This document shows positions 1 through 5,269 of a stretch of 5,269 nt of DNA, piece after piece. The DNA lies in NCBI GenBank assembly GCA_035559315.1, contig DATMBJ010000051.1, positions 1-5,269 on the forward strand. The letters run 5' to 3'. The translations under genes and the position numbers were made by a program. Position 1 is the stretch's first letter, and every line of letters begins with the position of its first letter. Under the pieces are notes generated by a model. The model searched no databases. It was given only the letters and a program-made list of their open reading frames with translations, and was not told the DNA's origin. This DNA comes from DATLZM01 sp035559315 (GTDB lineage Bacteria > Actinomycetota > UBA4738 > HRBIN12).

Positions 1-91
1 CCCGCCGCGCGACCGGGGCCCGCCGGCCGCCGGCCGACGCCCTGGGCCCGGCGCGGCCCGAGAGGACCGTCGGGCGGCGGGCGCCCCGCCC
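1..91. other. Left-edge fragment without an assigned gene
   Basis: About 92% G+C, with a tandem 7-base repeat CCGGCCG (23-29, 30-36). Plus-strand frame 3 is open from the edge to a TAG at 93-95, and all its 30 third positions are G or C, so it could be the C-terminal tail of a gene entering from the left. The encoded tail is Arg/Pro/Ala-rich and unrecognisable. At this composition the signal is not significant. Confidence 0.2.
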
Positions 92-102
92 CTAGGGCGC
101 CC
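79..102. terminator. GC hairpin over the stop codon of the FAD oxidoreductase
   Basis: The self-complementary octamer GGGCGCCC occurs twice (79-86 and 95-102), so the copies can pair as an 8-bp stem with an 8-base loop holding the TAG stop of the minus-strand gene. No T-run follows on either strand, so a classical intrinsic terminator is not shown. A T-less terminator or a chance GC hairpin are both possible. Confidence 0.3.
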
Positions 103-1720
103 GGAGGCGGAACGAGCGCACCCGCTCCAGGAGCTCCCCCCGGCGGTGGTCCCGGAGCACCACGGTCGCCGCGTTCCGGCCGGGGACGGCCATCACCCCG
201 CCGCCGGGGTGGGTCCCCGCCCCGCAGAGGTACAGCCCGGGGACCGGCGTCCGGTAGGACCCGTAGCCCGGGATCGGGCGGAACGAGAACAGCTGGTCGG
301 GGCTCATCTCGCCCTGGAAGATGTTCCCGCCGAGGAGCCCGAACCGCCGCTCGATGTCGGGGGGCGCGAGCACCTCGATCTCCTCGACGGCGTCCGCGAG
401 GCCCGGCGCGTAGGCGCCGAGGGTCTCGATCACCCGTCGGCCGAACCGCTCCCGTTCCTCCTCCCAGCTCGAGCCGCGGAGCTCGTAGGGGCCGAACTGG
501 CAGAACGCGAGCATCAGGTGCTTCCCCTCGGGCGCCAGGCCCTCCTCGTGGGCCGTCGGGAAGACCACCTCGACGTAGGGGTGCTCGGAAGGACGGCCGT
601 ACTTCGCGTCGTCCCAGGCCCGCTCGAGGTACTCGATCGAGGGGGAGACCGCCGCCAGGCCCCGGTGGAGCTCGCCCTCCTGGTCCCAGGAGGGGAACGC
701 GGGCAGGGCGCCCAGGGCCACGTTCACCTTCACCGAGCCCGAGCGGGTCCGGTACCGCTTCACGTCCCGGACCACCTCGGCCGGGAGCCGCTCCTCGCCC
801 ACCAGCTCGAGGTAGGTCGTGATGGGGTGGGCGTTGGAGACGACGCGGCGGGCCCGGACGAGCGAGCCGTCCTCGAGCTCCACCCCTACCGCGCGGCCCG
901 AGCCCGCGATCGCGATCCGCTGCACCCGGGCGCCGGTGCGGATCTCCGCCCCCGCGGCCTCCGCCGCCCGGGCCAGGACCTGCGAGAGCCCGCCCATGCC
1001 GCCCTTCACCCAGCCCCAGGCCCCCGGGTGGCCGGCCACCTCGCCGATCCAGTGGTGCATCAGCACGTAGGCCGAGCCCGGCGACATCGGGCCGCCCCAG
1101 GCCCCGATCACCGCCTGGGTGGCCAGGGCCCCCTTCACCCGTTCGTCCTCGAACCACTCATCGAGGAGGTCGGCGGCGCTCATCGTGAACAGGCGCACCG
1201 CCTCGTGGACGTCCCGCCCGGTCCACCCCCGCATCCGCCCGGCGGTGGCCAGCCACCCCGGCAGGTCGCGGAGCGTGAGGTTCGGCGGGATCACGAACAG
1301 GAGGTCGCGGAGGAGCTTCGCCACCCGGTCGAAGTAGGCGTCGAAGCCGGCGTAGGCGTCGGCGTCCCGCTTCGAGAGCCGGCGGATGTTCTCGACGTCG
1401 CGGGCCAGGTCCCCCCAGAGCGTGAGCGAGGTGCCGTCGGGGAACGGGACGAAGTAGTCGGGGGCGACGATCGAGACCTCGTAGCCGAACCGGCGGAGCT
1501 CGAGCTCCCGCTCGATCCGCGGCGGGAGGAGCGAGACGACGTACGAGGCGGACGACACCCGGTAGCCGGGCCACGGCTCCTCGGTGACCGCCGCGCCCCC
1601 CACCACGTCCCGCCGCTCGAGGACCAGGACGTCGAGCCCGGCCCGCGCCAGGTAGGCCGCGCAGGCCAGGCCGTTGTGCCCGGCCCCCACGACCACGACG
1701 TCGCGCTCCGAGCCCCGCAC
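92..1720 (-). CDS. Phytoene-desaturase-like NAD(P)/FAD-dependent oxidoreductase (COG1233, PYROXD2-like)
   Basis: A 542-residue flavoprotein of the amine-oxidase/phytoene-desaturase superfamily. The N-terminus is a dinucleotide-binding fold: VVVVGAGHNGLACAAYL at residues 8-24 has the GxGxxG glycines (G12, G14, G17), and E35 ends the second strand (VLVLE), the usual ribose-binding acid. GGMGGLSQVLARAAEAAGAE (about 240-259) and SNAHP (295-299) are typical of the second FAD-contact region. The C-terminus has LYLCGAGTHPGGGV (about 496-509), the closing FAD-binding motif. Length and motifs fit the PYROXD2-like branch better than classical carotenoid CrtI. The substrate is unknown, and no other carotenoid genes are in the window. 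The start is a GTG, with an in-frame TAG five codons upstream (1733-1735), so it cannot extend further. No good Shine-Dalgarno precedes it. It is divergent from the acyl-CoA dehydrogenase. Family assignment is strong; the exact reaction is not determinable. Confidence 0.9.
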   Translation of the reverse strand: MRGSERDVVVVGAGHNGLACAAYLARAGLDVLVLERRDVVGGAAVTEEPWPGYRVSSASYVVSLLPPRIERELELRRFGYEVSIVAPDYFVPFPDGTSLTLWGDLARDVENIRRLSKRDADAYAGFDAYFDRVAKLLRDLLFVIPPNLTLRDLPGWLATAGRMRGWTGRDVHEAVRLFTMSAADLLDEWFEDERVKGALATQAVIGAWGGPMSPGSAYVLMHHWIGEVAGHPGAWGWVKGGMGGLSQVLARAAEAAGAEIRTGARVQRIAIAGSGRAVGVELEDGSLVRARRVVSNAHPITTYLELVGEERLPAEVVRDVKRYRTRSGSVKVNVALGALPAFPSWDQEGELHRGLAAVSPSIEYLERAWDDAKYGRPSEHPYVEVVFPTAHEEGLAPEGKHLMLAFCQFGPYELRGSSWEEERERFGRRVIETLGAYAPGLADAVEEIEVLAPPDIERRFGLLGGNIFQGEMSPDQLFSFRPIPGYGSYRTPVPGLYLCGAGTHPGGGVMAVPGRNAATVVLRDHRRGELLERVRSFRLRAP

Positions 1721-1729
1721 CGGCCGGGG

Positions 1730-1758
1730 AGCCTACCCGCCGGGGGCCGCCCCGTCAC
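1730..1758 (-). promoter_or_regulatory. Candidate promoter for the FAD oxidoreductase
   Basis: On the minus strand, GTGACG (1758-1753, four of six matches to TTGACA) is followed after 17 bases by TAGGCT (1735-1730, a TANNNT-type -10). The GTG start is only 9 bases beyond the -10, so the transcript would be leaderless or nearly so, which agrees with the missing Shine-Dalgarno. It is a short-motif match, so chance is a real alternative. Confidence 0.3.
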
Positions 1759-1780
1759 GCGTGCCGTGGGACCGTACACT
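1752..1780 (+). promoter_or_regulatory. Candidate sigma-70-type promoter for the acyl-CoA dehydrogenase
   Basis: TACACT (1775-1780) matches TATAAT at four positions, including the first T, the second A and the last T. It lies 17 bases after CCGTCA (1752-1757), a weak -35 matching at three positions. Transcription would start near 1787, giving a leader of about 20 bases that includes the Shine-Dalgarno. The -10 is plausible; the -35 is poor. Confidence 0.35.
1756..1763. promoter_or_regulatory. 8-bp palindrome in the divergent promoter region
   Basis: CACGCGTG is a perfect palindrome overlapping the candidate -35 boxes of both divergent promoters. A protein bound here could control both genes. 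The symmetry stops at 8 bp, which is short for a known regulator family, and short palindromes are common at this G+C. Confidence 0.22.
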
Positions 1781-1797
1781 CCGCCCGACCCGACCGG

Positions 1798-1805
1798 AAG
1801 GAGGT
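1798..1805 (+). promoter_or_regulatory. Perfect Shine-Dalgarno for the acyl-CoA dehydrogenase
   Basis: AAGGAGGT is fully complementary to the usual 3' end of 16S rRNA. The GGAGG core ends 4 bases before GTG 1809, slightly closer than typical. It fixes that start, and it is the only strong Shine-Dalgarno in front of any of the four genes. Confidence 0.8.
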
Positions 1806-1808
1806 GCC

Positions 1809-2984
1809 GTGGACCTCCGGCTCACGCGGGAGGACCGGGAGCTCCAGGAGCGGGCCCGGGCCTTCACCGAGGAGGTGCTGTTCCCGCTGGAGCTCGAGTG
1901 CGAGGAGGGGAACGGGCTCTCGCCCGAGCGCCACGCCGAGGTGAAGCGGAAGGTGCTCGAGTGGGGCTTCAACGCGATCAACCACGCCCGGGAGGACGGC
2001 GGCCAGGGCTTCGACCTGTTCCAGCAGGTCCTGATCGAGGAGGAGTGGGGGAAGGCGACGGGGTGCCTGTGGGACCTCCCCTGGCGGCCGTCGATCCCGC
2101 TCGCGGCGGGGACCGAGGAGCAGAAGGAGCGCTACCTCCGGCCGGCCTGCCGGGGCGAGCGGCGGGACGCGTACGCGATCACCGAGGCGGGGGCCGGCTC
2201 GGACCCGACGATGGTGCGGACCACCGCCCGCTGGGACGGGGAGGCGTGGGTCCTGGACGGGACCAAGTGGCACGTGACCGCGGGCGACGTGGCCGACTTC
2301 CTCCTGGTCCACGCCCACGTGGACGGGGACCCGGGGAAGCCCACCGTGTTCCTCGTGGACAAGGACCTCCCGGGCGTGCGGATCGTCCGGACCCCCCGCT
2401 ACATGCACACGTTCGTGTTCGAGCACCCGATCTTCGCCTTCGAGGGCGTGCGGCTCCCCCCCGAGGCCGTCCTGGGAGAGGTCGGCCAGGGCTACGAGCT
2501 CACGAAGGACTGGTTCGTCGAGGAGCGGCTGATGATCGGCGCGCGCACCGTCGGCGCCGCGACCCGGGCCCTCGACCTCGCGCTGGCGTTCGCCAAGGAG
2601 CGCGTCCAGTTCGGCCGGCCGATCGTGGAGTTCCAGGCCGTGGAGTTCATGCTGGCGGACTCGGCCGCGGAGCTCATGGCGGCGAAGGCGATGCTCTACC
2701 GCGCGGCCTGGCAGGCGGCCCGGGGCGGCGCCTCCCGGAAGGAGGTCCACGCGATGGCCGCGGCCGTGAAGCTCGTCTGCTCCGAGACCGCGGGGAGGGT
2801 CGTGGACCGCGCCGTCCAGGTCCACGGCGGGCGCGGGTACATGCGCGAGCAGCCGGTGGAGCGGCTGTACCGGGAGCTGCGGGTGGACCGGATCTGGGAG
2901 GGGACCTCCGAGATCCAGCGGACGATCGTCGGGAACGAGCTCCGCAAGCGGGGGCACGGGATCTACACCGGCTGGCCGTCCTGA
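1809..2984 (+). CDS. Acyl-CoA dehydrogenase family protein
   Basis: A 391-residue FAD enzyme that introduces a trans-2 double bond in an acyl-CoA thioester, passing electrons to an electron-transfer flavoprotein. The length is normal for the family and the three-domain plan is visible. The helical N-terminal domain covers about 1-120. The middle beta domain opens with the signature AYAITEAGAGSD (about 121-132) and continues through KWHVTAGDVADF. The C-terminal helical domain carries ERVQFGRPI (264-272), QVHGGRGY (337-344) and WEGTSEIQR (363-371). E364 in WEGT aligns with the catalytic base of medium-chain-type dehydrogenases, so the enzyme looks active. The start is GTG 1809, chosen because a perfect AAGGAGGT sits 3 bases before it and VDLRLTRED is a normal family N-terminus. 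The frame is open upstream to 1674, but that part is antisense to the flavoprotein gene. Chain-length or branched substrate cannot be told; ACAD10/11-like proteins share the HPIFAFEGVRLP style of segment. Confidence 0.93.
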   Translation: MDLRLTREDRELQERARAFTEEVLFPLELECEEGNGLSPERHAEVKRKVLEWGFNAINHAREDGGQGFDLFQQVLIEEEWGKATGCLWDLPWRPSIPLAAGTEEQKERYLRPACRGERRDAYAITEAGAGSDPTMVRTTARWDGEAWVLDGTKWHVTAGDVADFLLVHAHVDGDPGKPTVFLVDKDLPGVRIVRTPRYMHTFVFEHPIFAFEGVRLPPEAVLGEVGQGYELTKDWFVEERLMIGARTVGAATRALDLALAFAKERVQFGRPIVEFQAVEFMLADSAAELMAAKAMLYRAAWQAARGGASRKEVHAMAAAVKLVCSETAGRVVDRAVQVHGGRGYMREQPVERLYRELRVDRIWEGTSEIQRTIVGNELRKRGHGIYTGWPS

Positions 2985-3022
2985 GCCGCGGAGGGAGGGC
3001 CGCGCGGCGCGTCCGAGCCGAG

Positions 3023-3051
3023 TTGTCAGCCGGCCCGGCCCGGGCGATGCT
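3023..3051 (+). promoter_or_regulatory. Candidate promoter for the two-domain transferase
   Basis: TTGTCA (3023-3028) differs from the -35 consensus TTGACA at one base and is followed, after exactly 17 bases, by GATGCT (3046-3051), a weak -10 with three matches. It lies in a locally AT-richer part of the 96-base gap and would start transcription near 3058, about 23 bases before ATG 3081. If real, the transferase is transcribed separately from the acyl-CoA dehydrogenase. Confidence 0.35.
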
Positions 3052-3080
3052 CTAGCCGCGCCGAGGCACCGTCCATCGAG

Positions 3081-4463
3081 ATGTCCGAGACGCTCGAACG
3101 CCCCACGCTGGAAGCAGGGGTGGCCGCCGGGGCCTGGACCGCGCCGCGGGTCGGCGTGGTGCTGGCCGCGGGCCGCTCCGAGCGCCTCGCCCGGGTGACC
3201 GGGGGCGGCTCGAAGGCGCTCGTCCGGGTCGGCGGGATGGCGCTCGTGGAGCGGGCCGTCCGGGGCCTCCTCGCGGCGGGCCTGGAGCGGGTGATCGTGG
3301 TGGTCGGCTACCAGGCCGGGCCCGTCGCGGCGGTGGCGAACCGCATCGCCCCCGGCCGCGTGCGGGCGGTCTACGCCGAGGACTGGGAGCGCGGGAACGG
3401 CGCCTCGCTCGCCGCCGCCGCCCCCCTCCTCGAGGGCGAGGACCTCTTCGTGCTGGTCACGGCGGACCACGTGTTCGGCGAGGGCGTGCTCCCCCAGCTC
3501 GTGGCCGCCGGTCGCCCCGCGGTCCTCGTGGACCAGGCCCCGGACCCCGCGGCCTGGGCCGAGGGCACGCGGGTGCGCCTGGGGCGAGAGGGCGCGGTGG
3601 CCTTCTCCAAGGAGCTCGGCGACCACGCGATCGACTGCGGCGCGTTCCTCCTCCCCCGCGCCGTGTTCGACGCGCAGCGCCGCGCCGCGCTCCGGGGCGA
3701 CCACACGCTGGCCGGCGCGGTGACCGAGCTGGCCCGGGAGCAGCCGCTGGCCGCGATCCCGCTCCCGCCGGGCGCCTGGTGGCAGGACGTCGACACCCCC
3801 GAGGACCTCCGCCGGGCCCGCGAGCGTCTCCGCCGCTCGCTCTCCAAGCCCGGCGATGGGCCGGTGTCCCGCTACCTCAACCGCCCGATCTCGACCCGCC
3901 TCTCGATGGCGATCGCGCCGCTCCGGCCCAACCCCGACCTGGTCTCGGTCCTCGCGTTCCTCCTCGGGCTCGCGGGGGCATGGGCCCTGGCGACGGGGCG
4001 AGGCGTGCTCGCGGCCGCCCTGGTCCACCTCACGTCGATCCTCGACGGGGTGGACGGCGAGGTGGCCCGCCTCCAGCTCCGGGGAGGGCCCGGGGGCGCG
4101 CTCCTCGACGGCGTCCTGGACCGCCTGGCCGACGCGGCGGCCGTGGGCGGGCTCGCGTGGTGGGCGCTCGAGGAGGGCGTGGAGCCCACGGCGGTCACCG
4201 GCCTCGCGGTGGCCGCGACCGCCGGAGCGATGCTCTCGATGGCGACGAAGGACCGGATCGCGGCCCTCGGCCTCCCCCCGGCGCCCGAGCGGGCCCTCGG
4301 GTACCTGCTCGGCGGCAGGGACGGACGGCTCCTGCTGGTGGCGGTGGGGGCCCTGCTTGGCCAGCCGGCCTGGACGCTCGTCGCGATCGTCCTCACCTCG
4401 GCCCTCTCGCTGACGCTCCGGGTCGTGCTCGCTCGGTTCTGGGCCGCCCGCCTCGCGGCCTGA
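3081..4463 (+). CDS. Bifunctional nucleotidyltransferase / CDP-alcohol phosphatidyltransferase (probable IPCT/DIPP synthase)
   Basis: A 460-residue fusion. Residues 24-250 form a cytosolic nucleotidyltransferase: LAAGRSERL (28-36), K45 in GSKALVRVGG, GNGASL (105-110), TADH (127-130, D129 a likely metal ligand), DCGAFLLP (185-192) and WWQDVDTPEDL (233-243). A KPGDGPVSRYLNRPISTR linker (256-273) leads to a membrane domain with about six hydrophobic segments. That domain carries the complete CDP-alcohol phosphatidyltransferase motif: D322, D325-G326, A329-R330, G339, D343, D347. In characterised homologues the first domain makes CDP-inositol from inositol-1-phosphate and CTP; the second joins it to another inositol-1-phosphate, giving phosphorylated di-myo-inositol phosphate, precursor of a heat- and salt-stress solute. 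The linker and GNGxSL motif favour this over other nucleotidyltransferase fusions, but substrate is inferred. No inositol-1-phosphate synthase or phosphatase is nearby. ATG 3081 lacks a clear Shine-Dalgarno; GTG 3120, behind a weak GGAAG, is an alternative. Confidence 0.82.
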   Translation: MSETLERPTLEAGVAAGAWTAPRVGVVLAAGRSERLARVTGGGSKALVRVGGMALVERAVRGLLAAGLERVIVVVGYQAGPVAAVANRIAPGRVRAVYAEDWERGNGASLAAAAPLLEGEDLFVLVTADHVFGEGVLPQLVAAGRPAVLVDQAPDPAAWAEGTRVRLGREGAVAFSKELGDHAIDCGAFLLPRAVFDAQRRAALRGDHTLAGAVTELAREQPLAAIPLPPGAWWQDVDTPEDLRRARERLRRSLSKPGDGPVSRYLNRPISTRLSMAIAPLRPNPDLVSVLAFLLGLAGAWALATGRGVLAAALVHLTSILDGVDGEVARLQLRGGPGGALLDGVLDRLADAAAVGGLAWWALEEGVEPTAVTGLAVAATAGAMLSMATKDRIAALGLPPAPERALGYLLGGRDGRLLLVAVGALLGQPAWTLVAIVLTSALSLTLRVVLARFWAARLAA

Positions 4464-4494
4464 GGGGCATCGCCCCGGCGCGGGGACTCCCCGC
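4464..4494. terminator. Two hairpins between convergent genes, possible bidirectional terminator
   Basis: The 49-base gap between converging stop codons holds GGGGC-ATC-GCCCC (4464-4476) and GCGGGG-ACT-CCCCGC (4480-4494), stems of 5 and 6 bp with 3-base loops. The palindromes CCGCCGGCGG (4495-4504) and GCGGCCGC (4502-4509) follow. The placement suits termination in both directions. There is no T-run, so function is inferred from position and structure. Confidence 0.45.
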
Positions 4495-4512
4495 CCGCCG
4501 GCGGCCGCCTCG

Positions 4513-5181
4513 CTACGTGCCCTCCAGGCAGCCGCGGACCTCCTCGGGGAGCCCGGGGATCCTGAGGCCCGCGCCCCCTCGCACGAAGTCGTAGGGGACC
4601 CCCCGCCAGGTCCCCGGCAGCCCCGGGTAGCGCTGGGGAGGGGCGTCGGGGTCGAACTGGAACCCCACCCAGTCCGGCGAGCGGAACCCGGCGCTGTCGT
4701 AGGGGGCGACCGCCACCAGTCCGGCGCCGAACCGCCGGCGCTCGACGAGGAACCGGCCGCGGAACGAGGGGTCCCGCCGCGCCCACAGCTTCACGTACCA
4801 GCGCTCGACCTCGAGCAGGTAGCCCTTCTCCGACGGAGGCGACTCGGGCCCGACGAAGTACCGGAGGTCCACGACCACGAGCGGCCCCTCCACCCCTGTG
4901 GCCCGCCGGATCACCCGGAGGGGGAAGGCCCGGAGCCGGTCCCCCTCGGGCGGCGTCCGCCAGCCCCCCTCGCAGCCCGGCCCCGGCGGGCCGAGGGTCG
5001 GGGGCGGGGAGGCGGGCGGCGGCGGAGGGCTCGAGAGGTCGCCCGAGGGCGCCGCGGGCGGGGTGAAGGCGGGCGTGGAGGGCGAGCGGCCCGAGCCCTC
5101 CGGGCCCCGGTCGCAGGACGCGAGGAGGGCCGCCAGGACGAGCGCGGCGGCGGCGCGGCGGGCGCGGGCGCGGTTCGGCAT
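4513..5181 (-). CDS. Putative lipoprotein of unknown function
   Basis: A 222-residue protein with no family I recognise. The N-terminus is a lipoprotein signal: six arginines within the first nine residues, a hydrophobic stretch (about 10-20) and the lipobox LASC (20-23), predicting cleavage before C23 and lipid attachment. Residues about 32-68 are a Pro/Ser/Gly-rich tether, including a run of five prolines. The globular part (about 70-222) is rich in aromatic and beta-type segments (LVVVDLRYFVG, VERWYVKLWARRD, FLVERRRFGAGLVAVAPYD, DWVGFQFDPD). It contains only two cysteines, C70 and C218, at its two ends, which could form a disulfide outside the cell. It is convergent with the two-domain transferase gene and ends in TAG 49 bases from that gene's stop. 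ATG 5181 is supported by the signal peptide directly after it; there is no Shine-Dalgarno before it. A secreted binding or envelope role is possible but unproven. Confidence 0.82.
   Translation of the reverse strand: MPNRARARRAAAALVLAALLASCDRGPEGSGRSPSTPAFTPPAAPSGDLSSPPPPPASPPPTLGPPGPGCEGGWRTPPEGDRLRAFPLRVIRRATGVEGPLVVVDLRYFVGPESPPSEKGYLLEVERWYVKLWARRDPSFRGRFLVERRRFGAGLVAVAPYDSAGFRSPDWVGFQFDPDAPPQRYPGLPGTWRGVPYDFVRGGAGLRIPGLPEEVRGCLEGT
5113..5181 (-). other. Lipoprotein signal peptide and lipobox
   Basis: Encodes the first 23 residues of the lipoprotein: an Arg-rich n-region, the hydrophobic core AAAALVLAALL and the lipobox L20-A21-S22-C23. All four positions match the consensus for signal peptidase II. 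The following residue is Asp, which in proteobacteria would favour inner-membrane retention; in a Gram-positive-type envelope this has no known meaning. Confidence 0.85.
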
Positions 5182-5194
5182 CGCGGGACGAGCG

Positions 5195-5200
5195 AGGATA
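5195..5200 (-). promoter_or_regulatory. Possible -10 element for the lipoprotein gene
   Basis: On the minus strand TATCCT matches TATAAT at four of six positions and ends 13 bases before ATG 5181, implying a leader of only about 6-8 bases. No -35 is recognisable upstream. It is the only AT-containing hexamer of this type in the 5182-5269 stretch. Confidence 0.22.
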
Positions 5201-5224
5201 CCCCGGGGAGGCCCCCCGGGCGCG

Positions 5225-5264
5225 GCCGAGGGTCCCGAGGGCCGCGGGACCCCCGTCCCTCGGC
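5225..5264. repeat. Nested inverted repeat at the right edge
   Basis: GCCGAGGG (5225-5232) can pair with CCCTCGGC (5257-5264), an 8-bp outer stem. Inside it GGTCCC (5231-5236) is complementary to GGGACC (5246-5251) with a 9-base loop; the two stems share two bases, so they compete in part. It may be a terminator of a gene beyond the window or a 5' structure upstream of the lipoprotein gene. No T-run is visible. Confidence 0.4.
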
Positions 5265-5269
5265 GGGGC

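Noticed and set aside
92..1720. Calling the flavoprotein a carotenoid phytoene desaturase (CrtI)
   Set aside because: The C-terminal LYLCGAGTHPGGGV segment and overall pattern fit the PYROXD2-like branch, and no phytoene synthase or other carotenoid gene is in the window.
1674..1808. N-terminal extension of the acyl-CoA dehydrogenase to ATG 1674
   Set aside because: The extra 45 residues are Pro/Arg/Thr-rich, lie partly antisense to the flavoprotein start, and the perfect Shine-Dalgarno points to GTG 1809.
2985..3008. GCCGCG / CGCGGC hairpin after the acyl-CoA dehydrogenase stop
   Set aside because: A 6-bp stem with a 12-base loop and no T-run is expected by chance at this G+C and does not by itself support a terminator.
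146..3055. A 969-codon open plus-strand frame
   Set aside because: It runs antisense to the flavoprotein gene and then out of frame through the acyl-CoA dehydrogenase. Its product is a long Arg/Pro/Gly/Ala-rich string without domains. Both genes it overlaps have clear family motifs; the open frame is an effect of very high G+C.
1755..4028. A 757-codon open minus-strand frame
   Set aside because: It is antisense to two genes with intact catalytic motifs, and its product is low-complexity Arg/Gly/Pro/His/Glu-rich sequence with no recognisable domain.
3872..4786. A 304-codon minus-strand frame spanning the convergent gap
   Set aside because: It overlaps the membrane domain of the transferase in antisense and the lipoprotein gene in another frame. 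The lipoprotein frame has a proper signal peptide; this one has only Arg/Pro/Ser-rich sequence.
1..5269. Mobile element, CRISPR array, tRNA or rRNA
   Set aside because: I looked for spaced direct repeats, terminal inverted repeats with a transposase, and RNA gene hallmarks and saw none; only short GC-rich repeats are present.

Overview
The window is about three-quarters G+C. It holds four protein-coding genes in compact bacterial order, with G or C in almost every third codon position. The very high G+C, GTG starts, a lipoprotein with a Pro-rich linker, an acyl-CoA dehydrogenase and a COG1233-type flavoprotein suggest an actinobacterium-like organism (for example Rubrobacteria, Thermoleophilia or Acidimicrobiia, or an uncultured relative). 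This is an inference from composition and gene content; no rRNA or tRNA gene is present to place it. There is no sign of an insertion sequence, CRISPR array or phage.

Layout from left to right. Bases 1-91 are an edge fragment with no certain gene. A minus-strand gene (92-1720) encodes a phytoene-desaturase-like FAD oxidoreductase of the PYROXD2/COG1233 type. An 88-base divergent intergenic region (1721-1808) has candidate back-to-back promoters, an 8-bp palindrome and a perfect Shine-Dalgarno for the next gene. A plus-strand acyl-CoA dehydrogenase follows (1809-2984) with its catalytic Glu intact. After a 96-base gap with a candidate promoter comes a plus-strand two-domain gene (3081-4463). 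It fuses a sugar-nucleotidyltransferase-like domain to a CDP-alcohol phosphatidyltransferase membrane domain, the architecture of bifunctional inositol-1-phosphate cytidylyltransferase / di-myo-inositol-phosphate-phosphate synthase. It converges across a 49-base hairpin-rich gap on a minus-strand lipoprotein gene of unknown function (4513-5181). The last 88 bases contain a nested inverted repeat and no visible gene.

How the genes may work together. The flavoprotein and the acyl-CoA dehydrogenase are divergently transcribed from one short region and could be co-regulated parts of lipid or isoprenoid oxidation, but their substrates cannot be read from the sequence. The two-domain gene is the most informative. 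Its family makes phosphorylated di-myo-inositol phosphate, a compatible solute of hyperthermophiles and of Rubrobacter xylanophilus, so the host may be thermophilic or stress-adapted. The lipoprotein has no clear functional link to the others. I did not find a clearly new multi-gene system. The best leads are the fusion enzyme and the unrecognised lipoprotein.
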